Part shown: one piece after another, positions 1 to 8,853 of the stretch
Position numbering within the stretch: the first letter of the stretch is position 1
Layout: each line of letters opens with the position of its first letter
Assembly: GCF_001982605.1 (NCBI RefSeq)
Contig: NZ_MLCN01000055.1
Span: 1 to 49,990, forward strand
Direction of reading: 5' to 3'
Source: Alkanindiges hydrocarboniclasticus
GTDB lineage: Bacteria; Pseudomonadota; Gammaproteobacteria; Pseudomonadales; Moraxellaceae
DNA length: 49,990 nt
Made by a program: the position numbers and the translations under genes
The notes under the pieces: generated by a model
What the model was told of the DNA's origin: nothing
The model's database searches: none
Seen by the model: only the letters and a program-made list of their open reading frames with translations

Positions 1-211
1 CATCAAAGCCAAGTTGTAGGCTAAGATATCTTCCGTTTTCATTAAAACTGGCTGTCAGTGTACGGCTACCCGTAGAAAGTTCCCCTGCTGAAGCCATTCC
101 GGCAATCAACTTCTCAGCTGCTCCTTCATTGAGCTTTATCCAGCCATGCTGCTCAACCAGCCGGTTAATGATCCTTTCTGAATAGTGTAAGGGCAGGGTA
201 TTGGCATGCAT
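1..211 (-). CDS. Unknown protein, N-terminal fragment cut by window edge
   Basis: An open frame on the minus strand runs from an ATG at 211 off the left edge, giving about 70 residues that begin MHANTLPLHYSERIINRLVE. There is no stop before the edge. A TATAAT-like box on the minus strand (245-250) lies upstream and could be its -10 element. The ribosome binding site is weak (AGAG about nine bases before the ATG). I do not recognise the family. The fragment is polar and probably cytoplasmic, with no signal peptide or membrane segment. Confidence 0.5.
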   Translation of the reverse strand, partial: MHANTLPLHYSERIINRLVEQHGWIKLNEGAAEKLIAGMASAGELSTGSRTLTASFNENGRYLSLQLGFD

Positions 212-316
212 GGCAGGAATCTCTGGCTCATTATCATAAATACTATTATACTTCTATATTAATTATTTTGGCTATATATAAATAGGAAAAGACTGTATGT
301 TTCCTTACACACCCCA

Positions 317-1225
317 TTAATGCTGGCGGTGATATTCCTGCCATTGTTCAAGTGCTTTTTTAAAATAGACCAGATCAGATTGCTTCTGGCTGGCCTGCGA
401 GATTAACATGTTTTTATGGTTGGCCAGTGCCTTTGGCCATTCAGGCATATCACGGGTGATCTGCGTGGCCATTTGACCGCGTGGTTTCATGATCATCAGG
501 TTGGGGATAGAATCAACATTGGCAAGTTGTTGCTGCAACTCATTAATACGCTGCTCTGTGATCGTGATAAGCCACTCTAGGCCTGCTGTAGACTGCTCCA
601 GTGGCTTAAAGCGTATACCTGCACAACTGGCCGTCTGATAGCCCTGTCCTGGTCGCTGGTAGCCATGGTGTGCCATGTGCTCACCCACAATTGCAATCTG
701 GCGGAAACAGCAGGAACAGGTGCCCATTTTCTTATTGGGATTTTCCGGCTGGGCAGGCTTGTTACTTGGTGCACGTCCGCTAACCAGATGGTCTTTGAGG
801 TAATCCATGCACTCAGCCAGTGGCAAAAGTTCACTGGCCATGTGTTGAAGGCGTATAACCAGTTCACCGTCTACTTTTGCACCCATGGCTTTCTTATACA
901 AGGCCTTGATTTGATATAAGCCCATGGGCTTATTGACCGTCCTGAAGAATGTCTTGAGCTCTAAAGAAAGATTGGCCAACTGCACTCCCAATACTGGCCG
1001 GATATGATCATCCCAGATTTTATCCATCCTGTAGGAAAAATAGCTCTTGATCCGGTCATGGTCTGCCTTTCGTATCTGTCCTGCTTCCAGTGCCTGTATC
1101 AGTTCAGTCAGTATCCGCAAAAAAACCGGATCATTATTGAGGGCGGCGCGCGTAATGGGAAATTTTTCGGGCACCAGTAGGGCAGCTAATTCGACTGGAT
1201 TTTTTTCAACGCTTGAATGCTTCAT
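317..1225 (-). CDS. Plasmid protein with Cys/His zinc-finger-like motif
   Basis: Protein of about 302 residues whose function is unknown. In the middle is a metal-binding-like segment, CSCCFRQIAI followed by HMAHHGYQRPGQGYQTASC, so three cysteines, three histidines and a further cysteine are clustered. I have seen this HHGYQRPG...QTASC pattern in uncharacterised plasmid and phage proteins. The rest is helical, with a predicted coiled region near the C-terminus (ITEQRINELQQQL). I chose the ATG at 1225 because AGG sits seven bases before it. An in-frame ATG at 1252 adds nine residues but has GAGG only one base upstream. Nucleic-acid binding is an inference from the zinc-like motif. Confidence 0.7.
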   Translation of the reverse strand: MKHSSVEKNPVELAALLVPEKFPITRAALNNDPVFLRILTELIQALEAGQIRKADHDRIKSYFSYRMDKIWDDHIRPVLGVQLANLSLELKTFFRTVNKPMGLYQIKALYKKAMGAKVDGELVIRLQHMASELLPLAECMDYLKDHLVSGRAPSNKPAQPENPNKKMGTCSCCFRQIAIVGEHMAHHGYQRPGQGYQTASCAGIRFKPLEQSTAGLEWLITITEQRINELQQQLANVDSIPNLMIMKPRGQMATQITRDMPEWPKALANHKNMLISQASQKQSDLVYFKKALEQWQEYHRQH

Positions 1226-1462
1226 GTGAATACCTACGGGCAGCAACGACATACCTCACCAATAGATATTATTATAATATTCCCACAACACCCATGCAAC
1301 ACTATCCAATTGTTTTTTAAGGTTTTATTGTTAATTTTATTAACATTTCAACAATCAAAAACGGAGTTTTATTGGCCTGTTTTTCCAAAGCATATCCAGC
1401 CAGTCCAAGTGTATTAAATACATGGCATGCTAAGATTTATAGTTAAAACTTGAACTGTTGTA

Positions 1463-1717
1463 TTGGCTTGCAATCCCTGCCAAGCCACTATTTCCCTAGT
1501 TGCCTACTATATTAGCCTAATCACGCTATGTGCCAGTTTTACTAGCTGTGGATCACATACAGCAGGGAAGGGAAGTGCATCAGGCACTGAGCTACACGAG
1601 CATCAAGCGAGTATTGCTGGTCAACTAAACAAATGTATTGGACAGTTTAAGCCGCCCCAATTCGGCCAGTGGGTGAATGACTGTCAACATGCGTCAAATC
1701 ATGGCGCAAAGGTTTGA
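1463..1717 (+). CDS. Possible small lipoprotein (weak)
   Basis: This is an 84-codon frame that would begin at TTG. Its first 30 residues are hydrophobic and end in SFTSC, a loose lipobox, followed by a polar tail. There is no clear ribosome binding site and the N-terminus lacks the usual lysines, so it may not be a gene. The 1226-1780 gap is otherwise AT-rich and holds nothing else I can support. Confidence 0.25.
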   Translation: MACNPCQATISLVAYYISLITLCASFTSCGSHTAGKGSASGTELHEHQASIAGQLNKCIGQFKPPQFGQWVNDCQHASNHGAKV

Positions 1718-1780
1718 TTTTACGATAAATTTTTATAAAAATTATTATAAAATAGAGACTTAAAAGAAATCGAGGGCAAT

Positions 1781-2389
1781 ATGATGAATATTAAAATGCT
1801 GACAGCAGCAAGTCTGGCCTCCCATGACCTATGTATAGAGATAGCAGGTATTGCACATACACTAAAAATTACCAGTACAACTCAGCTGGCCATGCTAGAC
1901 CTGCCAAAACTAACTCTGATCAAGCCAGTTAATCCAGCATTACCTTATCTGTGGCATGGACAGGTGGATGATGATGTTACCCTGATCCTGATTGGCCAAC
2001 CCAGTCATATGACCCTGCTCGCCGTGCATGCCGATAGTGTTGAGCAAGCCATGCTATTGCTGGCCAGCGAGTTATTAATGCCTACCAGCAAGCAAGATTT
2101 GTTCATGATCATGGTAACCGAATATGGTCTGGACATTGATAATTCCATTAAGGCAACCCAGCGCCATGTAAACCCAGTCACCAAAGTGGCTTCTTCCTAT
2201 GTGAACGTAACCACATGGGATGTAGAACAAATGGATATGGAACTGGAACGACTTGATCGGATAGGACAATCTGAAAGCTATGTATTACACTGGAATGCTG
2301 CCAGTGCAAAGTATGAAGCTGAACTTACCAACCTGAATGACATCAATGCATTCCGCCCAGAAACACTGGTGTTACGGCTATTTGATTAA
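1781..2389 (+). CDS. Hypothetical protein, 202 residues
   Basis: Complete frame from tandem ATGs at 1781 and 1784 behind a good GAGGG ribosome binding site. There is no signal peptide, membrane segment or recognised domain. The protein mixes beta-strand-like and short helical stretches, with an acidic C-terminal third (WDVEQMDMELERLDRIG). It stands alone on the plus strand, with minus-strand genes on both sides, so it is probably monocistronic. I do not recognise the family. Confidence 0.65.
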   Translation: MMNIKMLTAASLASHDLCIEIAGIAHTLKITSTTQLAMLDLPKLTLIKPVNPALPYLWHGQVDDDVTLILIGQPSHMTLLAVHADSVEQAMLLLASELLMPTSKQDLFMIMVTEYGLDIDNSIKATQRHVNPVTKVASSYVNVTTWDVEQMDMELERLDRIGQSESYVLHWNAASAKYEAELTNLNDINAFRPETLVLRLFD

Positions 2390-2450
2390 TTTAATGTTTT
2401 GGCACTGGAGTTATTTTGCTAAGGCCTTGCATAGGTACTACTGTTAGTTT

Positions 2451-2939
2451 TCAGGCTGTTCTTACTGCCCGAGCATAATTCTCGCAAATCGCATACTTAG
2501 ATGTTTTCAAGCAACGAGTTGGCCTGATACACCATATATTGCTGGGATAATACCCCTCCTGATAATGATGAAAGTGATGGCCATCAAGGGCTGGGTCTGT
2601 CGATCGATACATGTCAATGGTACTAGTCCAGTAATCACTGTTCCAGTAAAGCTCACGTCCCTCAGGGTCTAGGCTAATGATGGTACCTTCTGGCCATGAA
2701 TAACCCTTGTGGATCACATATAGGGTAAGCATCTCATCCAGTGTTGGCATGCGCCAGTCAGTATAGCCGGCTAATTTCAATTGCCTGCATTCTTCTAGGG
2801 CTTGCTGCCATTCCATTTTCTTGCCATCGCCCATGCACTCACCATTGATCCAGTGCTGGCCAATGGTAATCCTAGACCACATTAAGCCCATTTTAGTGTC
2901 TGTCCATACTCCCTGATCAAGTTCATTGTTAATCAGCAT
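2451..2939 (-). CDS. DUF1566 domain protein
   Basis: This 162-residue protein carries the features of DUF1566 (Lcl C-terminal-like) proteins: an N-terminal TKMGLMWSR, the block WQQALEECRQLKLAGYTDWR followed by MPTLDEML, a central YWTST and a final CIRPTRC-type strand. The family is found in secreted and cytoplasmic bacterial proteins, with a proposed adhesion or ligand-binding fold and no known enzyme activity. There is no signal peptide here. It starts three bases after the stop of the upstream HTH gene, so the two are probably co-transcribed. Confidence 0.75.
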   Translation of the reverse strand: MLINNELDQGVWTDTKMGLMWSRITIGQHWINGECMGDGKKMEWQQALEECRQLKLAGYTDWRMPTLDEMLTLYVIHKGYSWPEGTIISLDPEGRELYWNSDYWTSTIDMYRSTDPALDGHHFHHYQEGYYPSNIWCIRPTRCLKTSKYAICENYARAVRTA

Positions 2940-2942
2940 GGT

Positions 2943-3242
2943 TTAATTCCCTTTTTGTCTTGGAACAAGTTGATATTCAGGATGCTGGCCAAGCGCCAGC
3001 AGGAATATCCCCCAAAGTTGAGGTGAAGGATTACGCAGCATTTTTTCATCACTGCCCAGATATTCATAACGCTCCCACGTCCTGACTGCAACACCGGTAA
3101 TTTTGGCACACTGGCGCTGTGACAGGTTATGCTGATTACGCAAAGCCTGAATCGCTGCTGCATCAGGGGGATGAATGGCTACCTTGTCAGCAATATGGCC
3201 AAGGCCTACCGAGCACTGAGGGGGATTTTCCAGATTAGTCAT
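2943..3242 (-). CDS. XRE-type helix-turn-helix regulator
   Basis: A 99-residue protein with a helix-turn-helix at about residues 28-55 (ALRNQHNLSQRQCAKITGV, then AVRTWERYE), as in Cro/CI or antitoxin-like regulators. The C-terminal part (PSPQLWGIFLLALGQHPEY) resembles the tail of transcriptional regulators that pair an HTH with a small helical dimerisation segment. It is immediately upstream of the DUF1566 gene and may control that two-gene unit. No operator was identified. Confidence 0.75.
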   Translation of the reverse strand: MTNLENPPQCSVGLGHIADKVAIHPPDAAAIQALRNQHNLSQRQCAKITGVAVRTWERYEYLGSDEKMLRNPSPQLWGIFLLALGQHPEYQLVPRQKGN

Positions 3243-3438
3243 TTCTGCTGTTATATTCCTGATTCATGGGGTCATTAAGCGGATCACGGTATCCTATGGC
3301 ATACCCATCCGCAGCTGCCGGTCGCTTTACTGATTGGCTGCCAGCTAGAGGCATTGCTTAGTAAAACATCTGGCGCGATATTTCTTACAGCTTTAAGTGT
3401 GCAGGATCATTGCAATAATGGGACTTGGGCTTACCGGT

Positions 3439-3741
3439 TTATGACCTTGCTGGTACTGCTGCAACCGCATTTTTTTGCTGTTGCAAAAGCATGTGTGCTT
3501 TACAGGTTGCTAGCCAGCTTCTTAGCTGTCTTTTTGAAATAACTTCATCCGCTTGTTGGATATCGTCAACAATGGCGGGGCATTCCTTCATTGCAGCCCT
3601 GAGATTCTTTTTACTGGCATCACCAGCATTATAGTGATAAACGGCGTATATCAGACCTATAACAAGCCCAAGCCCTATTAGGCTTTGTAACAGACCCTTT
3701 AATTCACGCTTTGTCGCAGAATCAATCATATCTAATCTCAT
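3439..3741 (-). CDS. Small single-pass membrane protein
   Basis: A 100-residue protein with a short charged N-terminus, one membrane helix at about residues 17-37 (LLQSLIGLGLVIGLIYAVYH) and a soluble, helical tail containing two cysteines. The family is unknown. It belongs to a cluster of minus-strand accessory genes. The N-terminal lysines suggest the tail faces the periplasm, which is an inference from the positive-inside rule. Confidence 0.55.
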   Translation of the reverse strand: MRLDMIDSATKRELKGLLQSLIGLGLVIGLIYAVYHYNAGDASKKNLRAAMKECPAIVDDIQQADEVISKRQLRSWLATCKAHMLLQQQKNAVAAVPARS

Positions 3742-3887
3742 TTTTCTTAAAATAGATGTGTATTCGTTTTTTCACTTTCAGGCGTATCAACATTTGTCAT
3801 GTATGCTGGTATGACCTGATCCAGCTTATTAATAAACGGTTCAGGCTGTACCATGGCATGCACATACATTGCTGCATGTCGTTTTTA

Positions 3888-4358
3888 TCAAGCAACTACG
3901 GGAATGGGCTTTAACCAGTTTTTTGGGATGGCATACTGGCCAGCATGATTGCACTTGGGAGAGCTCATGACCAATACATATTCCTGCTCCAGATATGGGA
4001 AAATCTGGTATCGGATACCCCGCTCAGCCAGTCCCTGCTTGATTACGGTACGGGGTGCATCTGCATAACAATCACAGTCATGCATACTGCTACAGCAGGC
4101 ATTGCCTTCGGGTTTAGTCCACTCGACTAAATCCTCTGCTTTTGGCGCTGTAATGTCCTTCAAGTTAAGGATACGAATAAACCCACCATGGCGCTGGCCT
4201 TCGCTAATCTCAACAATAGGGCTGGCAATTTCCCGATCAAGTGCCAGCTGGTTGCAGTAAGCCGCAATAAATTCACGGCTGGTATTAAAAAAGTGTAAAT
4301 CACCAATAATGGTGTGACCGAGATGATCCTTGATCAGTGCGTTTAATTGCTGTGTCAT
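3888..4358 (-). CDS. Hypothetical protein, 156 residues, Cys-rich centre
   Basis: Complete frame with no signal peptide or membrane helix. The centre has a cysteine cluster (ACCSSMHDCDCYADA, about residues 87-101) and a further cysteine and histidine near the end (KCNHAGQYA), which could bind a metal. I do not recognise the family. The next gene upstream is the CoiA-like gene, which begins about 1.2 kb away on the same strand and ends 133 bases from this ATG. Confidence 0.6.
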   Translation of the reverse strand: MTQQLNALIKDHLGHTIIGDLHFFNTSREFIAAYCNQLALDREIASPIVEISEGQRHGGFIRILNLKDITAPKAEDLVEWTKPEGNACCSSMHDCDCYADAPRTVIKQGLAERGIRYQIFPYLEQEYVLVMSSPKCNHAGQYAIPKNWLKPIPVVA

Positions 4359-4491
4359 GCCGTGGGCTCAACTGTTTAATATAGTTTATTATACCGTCCA
4401 ATGGTCGGTATTAGGAGTTGTAAGTAGTTCCACTTTGTAAATAATCTATTTTAGTATCAGTTGATTAAGCCTCATTGTATAAAAATTTACT

Positions 4492-5613
4492 TTATTTGAC
4501 TTCATCCATGAGGCTTTGCTGGCCATCCCCAAGTTTAGGGTTAGGATTATCAGGCTCGACCCATAGCCAGCAGGCTAACCGCTCATTAATGCGGGTATAA
4601 TCAAAATCAATGGGTATCCAGTCAGTCGCTGCTTGAAGGGGAATACTGTGGTGCCTAAACCAGTTGCCTTGCAGGGCGTCACAATTCACGCAGCCATTGG
4701 ATTGATAGCTTTTTCCTTCCGTTTTGCTATATCGTTCCTTGATTTGGCCATAACCATAGCGCATCCGGTAATGAGGTTCATTTAACAGCCTGACATAGGG
4801 TGCTGTTACCTTGTCTACTGGAACGGATGTCAGGTTATATAATCCATCGGCACATGGCGTGGCCAGATTGACCGTATCAATGATTCGTGTGGTTTCATCA
4901 CATTTCCAGCACTGGTTTTCAGCCAGACTGATATTCAACATAAACCCCATTTCAGGGTAGGGTATCCACCTGATCTGACGTTGTAGCATACGCCGGATAA
5001 AATCACTGAGTTCCATTTCAGGGGGCTTGCCAAAGAGTCCCTTTTTCTGCTGGCTCACCCCTGCAACCATAAATTGCTTGGTATTAGGGTCAAGCCTGAG
5101 GCCAAACAGGGGTAATTCCTGACTGCGTGCCTGATGGTAATGATAGCCCCCATTAGCACCCATCCGCTGTAGCCAAAGTCCCCTGATCCCAGACCGTTTA
5201 TATCGTGCCTGCCTGCGCATGGTTTCCTCAACAGTCTGGGGTGACCACTGTATTTCCACGGCAATCTTTATATTCCCTCGTTTACACAAAGTATCGACCA
5301 CCCAGCCTTCATGGGTTTCAGATTCCCCACGGTGCTCGATGGAAACTTCCCAGCCCAGTTCATGTGCTGTCTTGGCCACAATATATTTGGCAAACTGGTG
5401 TTCCTTGCTTTCAAGCGCTGTTTTGCACTCTCCCTTACGGGCATGCGCAAAAAACTGGGTACCAAAGATATTGGTTTTTGGAATGGCAGCAGTCGGGCAG
5501 CAGCTCATCCTCAGCTGATGATTTTTATAGCTTGCCTTCAATTCCTTCCACTGGGCAGCACTATAGGTATAGCTATAAATGGTTTTTCCATTGGCCAGAC
5601 AGCAGAAGGGCAT
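4492..5613 (-). CDS. CoiA-like competence/nuclease protein
   Basis: A 373-residue protein resembling the CoiA family, which promotes DNA recombination after uptake in competent Gram-positive cells and occurs widely on plasmids elsewhere. The N-terminal zinc-ribbon-like part has CC and C residues with FFAHARKGEC. It is followed by ESKEHQFAKYIVAKTAHELGW and the nuclease-like block WVVDTLCKRG...IKIAVEIQWS at about residues 127-146, giving a D...ExQ arrangement in place of the usual D-ExK. RRQARYKRSGIRGLWL then matches the family. The C-terminal half carries paired cysteines (CWKCDE, CVNCD). A role in processing incoming single-stranded DNA is an inference. Confidence 0.7.
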   Translation of the reverse strand: MPFCCLANGKTIYSYTYSAAQWKELKASYKNHQLRMSCCPTAAIPKTNIFGTQFFAHARKGECKTALESKEHQFAKYIVAKTAHELGWEVSIEHRGESETHEGWVVDTLCKRGNIKIAVEIQWSPQTVEETMRRQARYKRSGIRGLWLQRMGANGGYHYHQARSQELPLFGLRLDPNTKQFMVAGVSQQKKGLFGKPPEMELSDFIRRMLQRQIRWIPYPEMGFMLNISLAENQCWKCDETTRIIDTVNLATPCADGLYNLTSVPVDKVTAPYVRLLNEPHYRMRYGYGQIKERYSKTEGKSYQSNGCVNCDALQGNWFRHHSIPLQAATDWIPIDFDYTRINERLACWLWVEPDNPNPKLGDGQQSLMDEVK

Positions 5614-5718
5614 GATGATTCCTGAACAGGGCGTGATGATCTACTTTAGGCAGATTTTGCAGGGTTGTGAAGTAGAATGGCCTGACCAGTACTGCCAGTG
5701 ATAAACAGCCAGCTTTGG

Positions 5719-5970
5719 CTATCTGGGCTGGTAATTACCGCTCTCTGAATGCTCCCTGACCAGTAACTGCCGGTTGGTTTTTTTCCTTAAATGGTAAGAC
5801 AGGTAGCGCATTGCAGTAATCCCAGCCATTAACAATGCAGTGATCAGCCCAAAAACAAGCTGTTCCCTGCTGGAATAAATATGGGGAGAAAGCCAGATGT
5901 TGGCCAGCAATAATGACCCACCCAGCATCTGTAAAATATAAAAACCGCTAAAGAACTTAAATGTTTTCAT
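5719..5970 (-). CDS. Small two-helix membrane protein
   Basis: An 83-residue protein with two hydrophobic helices (about residues 5-27 and 36-58) and a basic C-terminal tail (RKKTNRQLLVREHSE). The family is unknown. It is divergent from the plus-strand gene that begins at 6093, so the 120 bases between them must hold promoters for both. Confidence 0.5.
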   Translation of the reverse strand: MKTFKFFSGFYILQMLGGSLLLANIWLSPHIYSSREQLVFGLITALLMAGITAMRYLSYHLRKKTNRQLLVREHSESGNYQPR

Positions 5971-6092
5971 TATTGAATTTCCGGCAAGCCTAGGGCAGCT
6001 ATCATCCTAAAAATATAGTAAATTACCCATAGAAATTATAAGGCTATAGGGCATACGCCGCTATAGTAGATTTTAGGGACTTGGGATTTAAA

Positions 6093-6728
6093 ATGGTAGC
6101 CATTGCAAAAGACTATTCTGATATCTACAGGACGGCAACCCGAGCTGCCATAATTCAAAGCCAGAACCTTAAGTTTCCTAATCAAGCTCGGGTAACCCCT
6201 GAATCAAGGATTCCAGATCATTACCTAGAGGCGCTGCATGTTTTTAGTCGCAGTCAACTTATCAATTACCTTGCTCCACAATTTAATTATCCTTACTGGG
6301 GTACCAGTTGCCTGCAATTAGCAACTGCTATTTTTGCCTACCTCAACGCCATTGACCTGCCTGCTGACATCGTTTTTGGTGAAGTGACCATCCATGGAAC
6401 TGACGAATATGATGTCACGCTTGAAAACCTGATCCATGAATATACGCATGGCATTCAAGAAGGCGAGCAGGCTATCCATGCTTGGGTGACTGTAGGAGAT
6501 GACATCATTATTGATGCTGCCATGCCGGATCGGCTGCATAAGTATTATCACTTTCCGCTACCCAGCCTTCCGGAGATTCTGGTTGGGCGCGCCTATGAGT
6601 TGGCGCACTACTTTAAATGCCAGTATAAACCGATGCTGGTAGGTGCTGACTTCATTACCAGAACCAATCTCAACCGTATTGATCCACTTCAACTCGTTGA
6701 ACAACTCAAACCAGTCCTTAATCCGTAA
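6093..6728 (+). CDS. Transglutaminase-like (papain-fold) protein
   Basis: A 211-residue protein with a putative Cys-His-Asp triad: YWGTSCLQLATAI (Cys near residue 72), HAWVTVGDD (His near 131) and IIIDAAMPDR (Asp near 142). This spacing and the HAW...D pattern are typical of transglutaminase-like cysteine folds, as in transglutaminase-core and lasso-peptidase B proteins. The substrate cannot be predicted. I chose the ATG at 6093 behind GGGA; a TTG at 6081 is possible. It is followed 35 bases later by the Sel1-repeat gene and both are probably one operon. Confidence 0.6.
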   Translation: MVAIAKDYSDIYRTATRAAIIQSQNLKFPNQARVTPESRIPDHYLEALHVFSRSQLINYLAPQFNYPYWGTSCLQLATAIFAYLNAIDLPADIVFGEVTIHGTDEYDVTLENLIHEYTHGIQEGEQAIHAWVTVGDDIIIDAAMPDRLHKYYHFPLPSLPEILVGRAYELAHYFKCQYKPMLVGADFITRTNLNRIDPLQLVEQLKPVLNP

Positions 6729-6763
6729 CAGGATTAATCCAGATTGTGGGAAAACCTATATCC

Positions 6764-8140
6764 ATGAACCGCCTAAAATTTTTGTCACTGGCGTGGGTAA
6801 CAGCCCTTTGCTGTCTCCAGCCAGTAAAGGCTGATGATGTACCACCCGCCATGGACACACGGCCTGCCATCAATATTGCCGAGCTTAGCCAAAAGGCCAG
6901 TACCGGTGACGTTGCCGCTCAGGTTGCACTGGCCAATGCTTACTTTTATGGGGAAGGTACCACTGAGGACAACCAGAAGGCTTATGAGTGGTATAAGAAA
7001 GCAGCCATGCAAGATAATGCCTACGCGCAATATTCCTTGGGCTTGATCTATCATATGGGATTTGGCCTTCCTCAGGATTATAAGCAGGCGCTTTACTGGT
7101 ATGGTAAAGCCAGTAATCAGGGCAGTGGTCTGGCCAAGGTAAGACTTGCTGGTCTGTATCATGAGGGTAACGGTGTCGCCAAAAATGAGGATATGGCCAA
7201 GCTGCTTTATAGCGATGGATTTGATGCCCTGATGAAAGATGCCCAAAATGATATTCCACGCGCTCAAAGAGAGATTGCCTCCATGTACTATCATGGCATG
7301 GGCATAAAACAGGATAAGAAAGCCGCAGCCCAGTGGTATCACAAGGCTGCCGAACTGGGTAACGCCTATGCCCAGCAAGAGTATGGGGAAATGCTGGAAG
7401 ATGGGATTGGTGTCCCTGCTGATCCGGTGGAGGCATTCAAGTGGTATCAGCTGGCCGCAAATCAGGGTAGAGCTGAATCACAATATTATGTTGGCACTGC
7501 TTACTATAATGGTAAGGGAGTCACGCAGGATTATGAAAAAGCGTTTGAGTGGTTTATGCGCTCAGCCCAGAAAAATGATCGGGATGGCCAGTTTATTGTC
7601 AGCCTGATGTATTACAAGGGTCAGGGCGTGGTCAAGGATGAAAAACAGGGTTTAAGCTGGCTCATCAAGGCAGCAAATCAGGATCAGGCTAGGGCTCAGC
7701 TTACCTTGGGGGCACTATACCTTACAGGGGATGGAGTGCCGGAAAACCCCAACAAGGCCTATGAATGGTTTGCCAAATCCGCCCAGAATGGCAATAAGCA
7801 AGCAGCCAACATGCTGGCCGATTCCAAAGTATTAAAAGATCAGGAAGCGCGTGAATATGATGCGAAGATACGTGGTTATCATGTGATTAAAAAGCCAGTA
7901 CGTGCTATTTATAATTATTACCTGACTTATAATTTATATAACTTCAGGGGCAAACATATCCGATCCTATGAAGTACCCGTGCCATTAAATACTACAACCT
8001 TGGCACAATGCCAGAATCTTGCGGCCAACCGGCAACTCTTAAAAAAGGCAAAAGCCTTACTGGATGATAATTTGTGGGTAGAACTGGAGATTATGCGCTT
8101 TAAGGTGACCGGTGCCTGTACCAAGGTGGAAATCCAATAG
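6764..8140 (+). CDS. Secreted Sel1-repeat protein
   Basis: A protein of 458 residues with a signal peptide (MNRLKFLSLAWVTALCCLQP, cleavage probably after KADD or just before). About eight Sel1-like TPR repeats of roughly 36 residues follow from about residue 40 to 350, with the A...LG.lY..G.GV..D...A..W..KAA consensus seen clearly in each. The last 110 residues are a non-repeat domain with a basic, tyrosine-rich stretch. Sel1 repeats mediate protein-protein contacts in the periplasm. A GTG at 6746 is an alternative start but places residues before the signal peptide. It is followed by a hairpin terminator. Confidence 0.85.
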   Translation: MNRLKFLSLAWVTALCCLQPVKADDVPPAMDTRPAINIAELSQKASTGDVAAQVALANAYFYGEGTTEDNQKAYEWYKKAAMQDNAYAQYSLGLIYHMGFGLPQDYKQALYWYGKASNQGSGLAKVRLAGLYHEGNGVAKNEDMAKLLYSDGFDALMKDAQNDIPRAQREIASMYYHGMGIKQDKKAAAQWYHKAAELGNAYAQQEYGEMLEDGIGVPADPVEAFKWYQLAANQGRAESQYYVGTAYYNGKGVTQDYEKAFEWFMRSAQKNDRDGQFIVSLMYYKGQGVVKDEKQGLSWLIKAANQDQARAQLTLGALYLTGDGVPENPNKAYEWFAKSAQNGNKQAANMLADSKVLKDQEAREYDAKIRGYHVIKKPVRAIYNYYLTYNLYNFRGKHIRSYEVPVPLNTTTLAQCQNLAANRQLLKKAKALLDDNLWVELEIMRFKVTGACTKVEIQ

Positions 8141-8204
8141 AAGCAGTCACATGGTAACTGCACCCCTATTAATTTCAATTAACCAGCCATGTTGGTATGC
8201 GCAT

Positions 8205-8234
8205 AAAAAAGCCTACTTTCCAGTAGGCCTTTTA
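8205..8234. terminator. Bidirectional intrinsic terminator
   Basis: Stem GCCTACT/AGTAGGC with loop TTCC (8211-8228), preceded by an A-run and followed by CTTTT. It lies between the convergent Sel1 gene and the minus-strand P-loop gene and would serve both. Confidence 0.8.
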
Positions 8235-8278
8235 TCAGAATATGAATTTTTAAATTGCACTACCCATTATATCCGCCA

Positions 8279-8791
8279 TTAACGCGTTAGTGCGGGTACC
8301 TTGCGCCTTTTAATAATGCCTTCTTTTGCCTTTATGGCAAACTGACTTTGTTGTTCACAGTCATTATAGATTTTTAAGATAACAAAATTGTGATCAATGA
8401 GTTCACCAATCAATGATTCTGGCAAGTCAATTTCACCCATGTACGCCAGTATCATCTGACGTCCATACTGGTGTAATGTTTTGACCAGTGTTTTGATATC
8501 GTCTTCGGCATAGTGATACGCATCATCAATCGACCAACACTTGGCAGTGCTATTACTAACCATATCAAAAATCATGTTCAGAGAGGGTACCGAAACTTGG
8601 TAGGTTGGCGTTATGGCTGTGATGAACGTGTCAGGTGAAAATGCTTGCATTAATCTCGACTTGCCAGTGCCAGTTTTACCTATTAAAACCAGATTAACGC
8701 CTGTATCGAGTATTTTGCCCAATTCCTCTTGTGCAGCTTCAAGGTTATTGTGCACCCAGTGAGAATTTGCCTCATAATATAAATCTAACAT
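8279..8791 (-). CDS. Small P-loop ATPase-like protein
   Basis: A 170-residue protein with a Walker A motif (IGKTGTGKS, about residues 36-44) and a Walker B-like stretch CWSIDDAYHY, so it looks like a minimal AAA/ATPase core. I chose the ATG at 8791 because GAGG sits nine bases upstream; a more distant ATG at 8848 has no such site. It is the last gene of the minus-strand parM-to-trbC run. Role unknown; a transfer or maintenance function is suggested only by position. Confidence 0.6.
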   Translation of the reverse strand: MLDLYYEANSHWVHNNLEAAQEELGKILDTGVNLVLIGKTGTGKSRLMQAFSPDTFITAITPTYQVSVPSLNMIFDMVSNSTAKCWSIDDAYHYAEDDIKTLVKTLHQYGRQMILAYMGEIDLPESLIGELIDHNFVILKIYNDCEQQSQFAIKAKEGIIKRRKVPALTR

Positions 8792-8853
8792 CTTAAATTC
8801 CTCAGCTATTATTGAACTTAAGGGAACATGATTATCCGTGTTCCCCATAACAC

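Noticed and set aside
5205-5625. Several plus-strand frames opposite the CoiA-like gene
   Set aside because: They are mirror frames of a well-supported gene and their products have no recognisable features.
6785-7436. Long minus-strand frames opposite the Sel1-repeat gene
   Set aside because: Repeat-driven mirror frames; the plus-strand protein has a signal peptide and clear Sel1 repeats.
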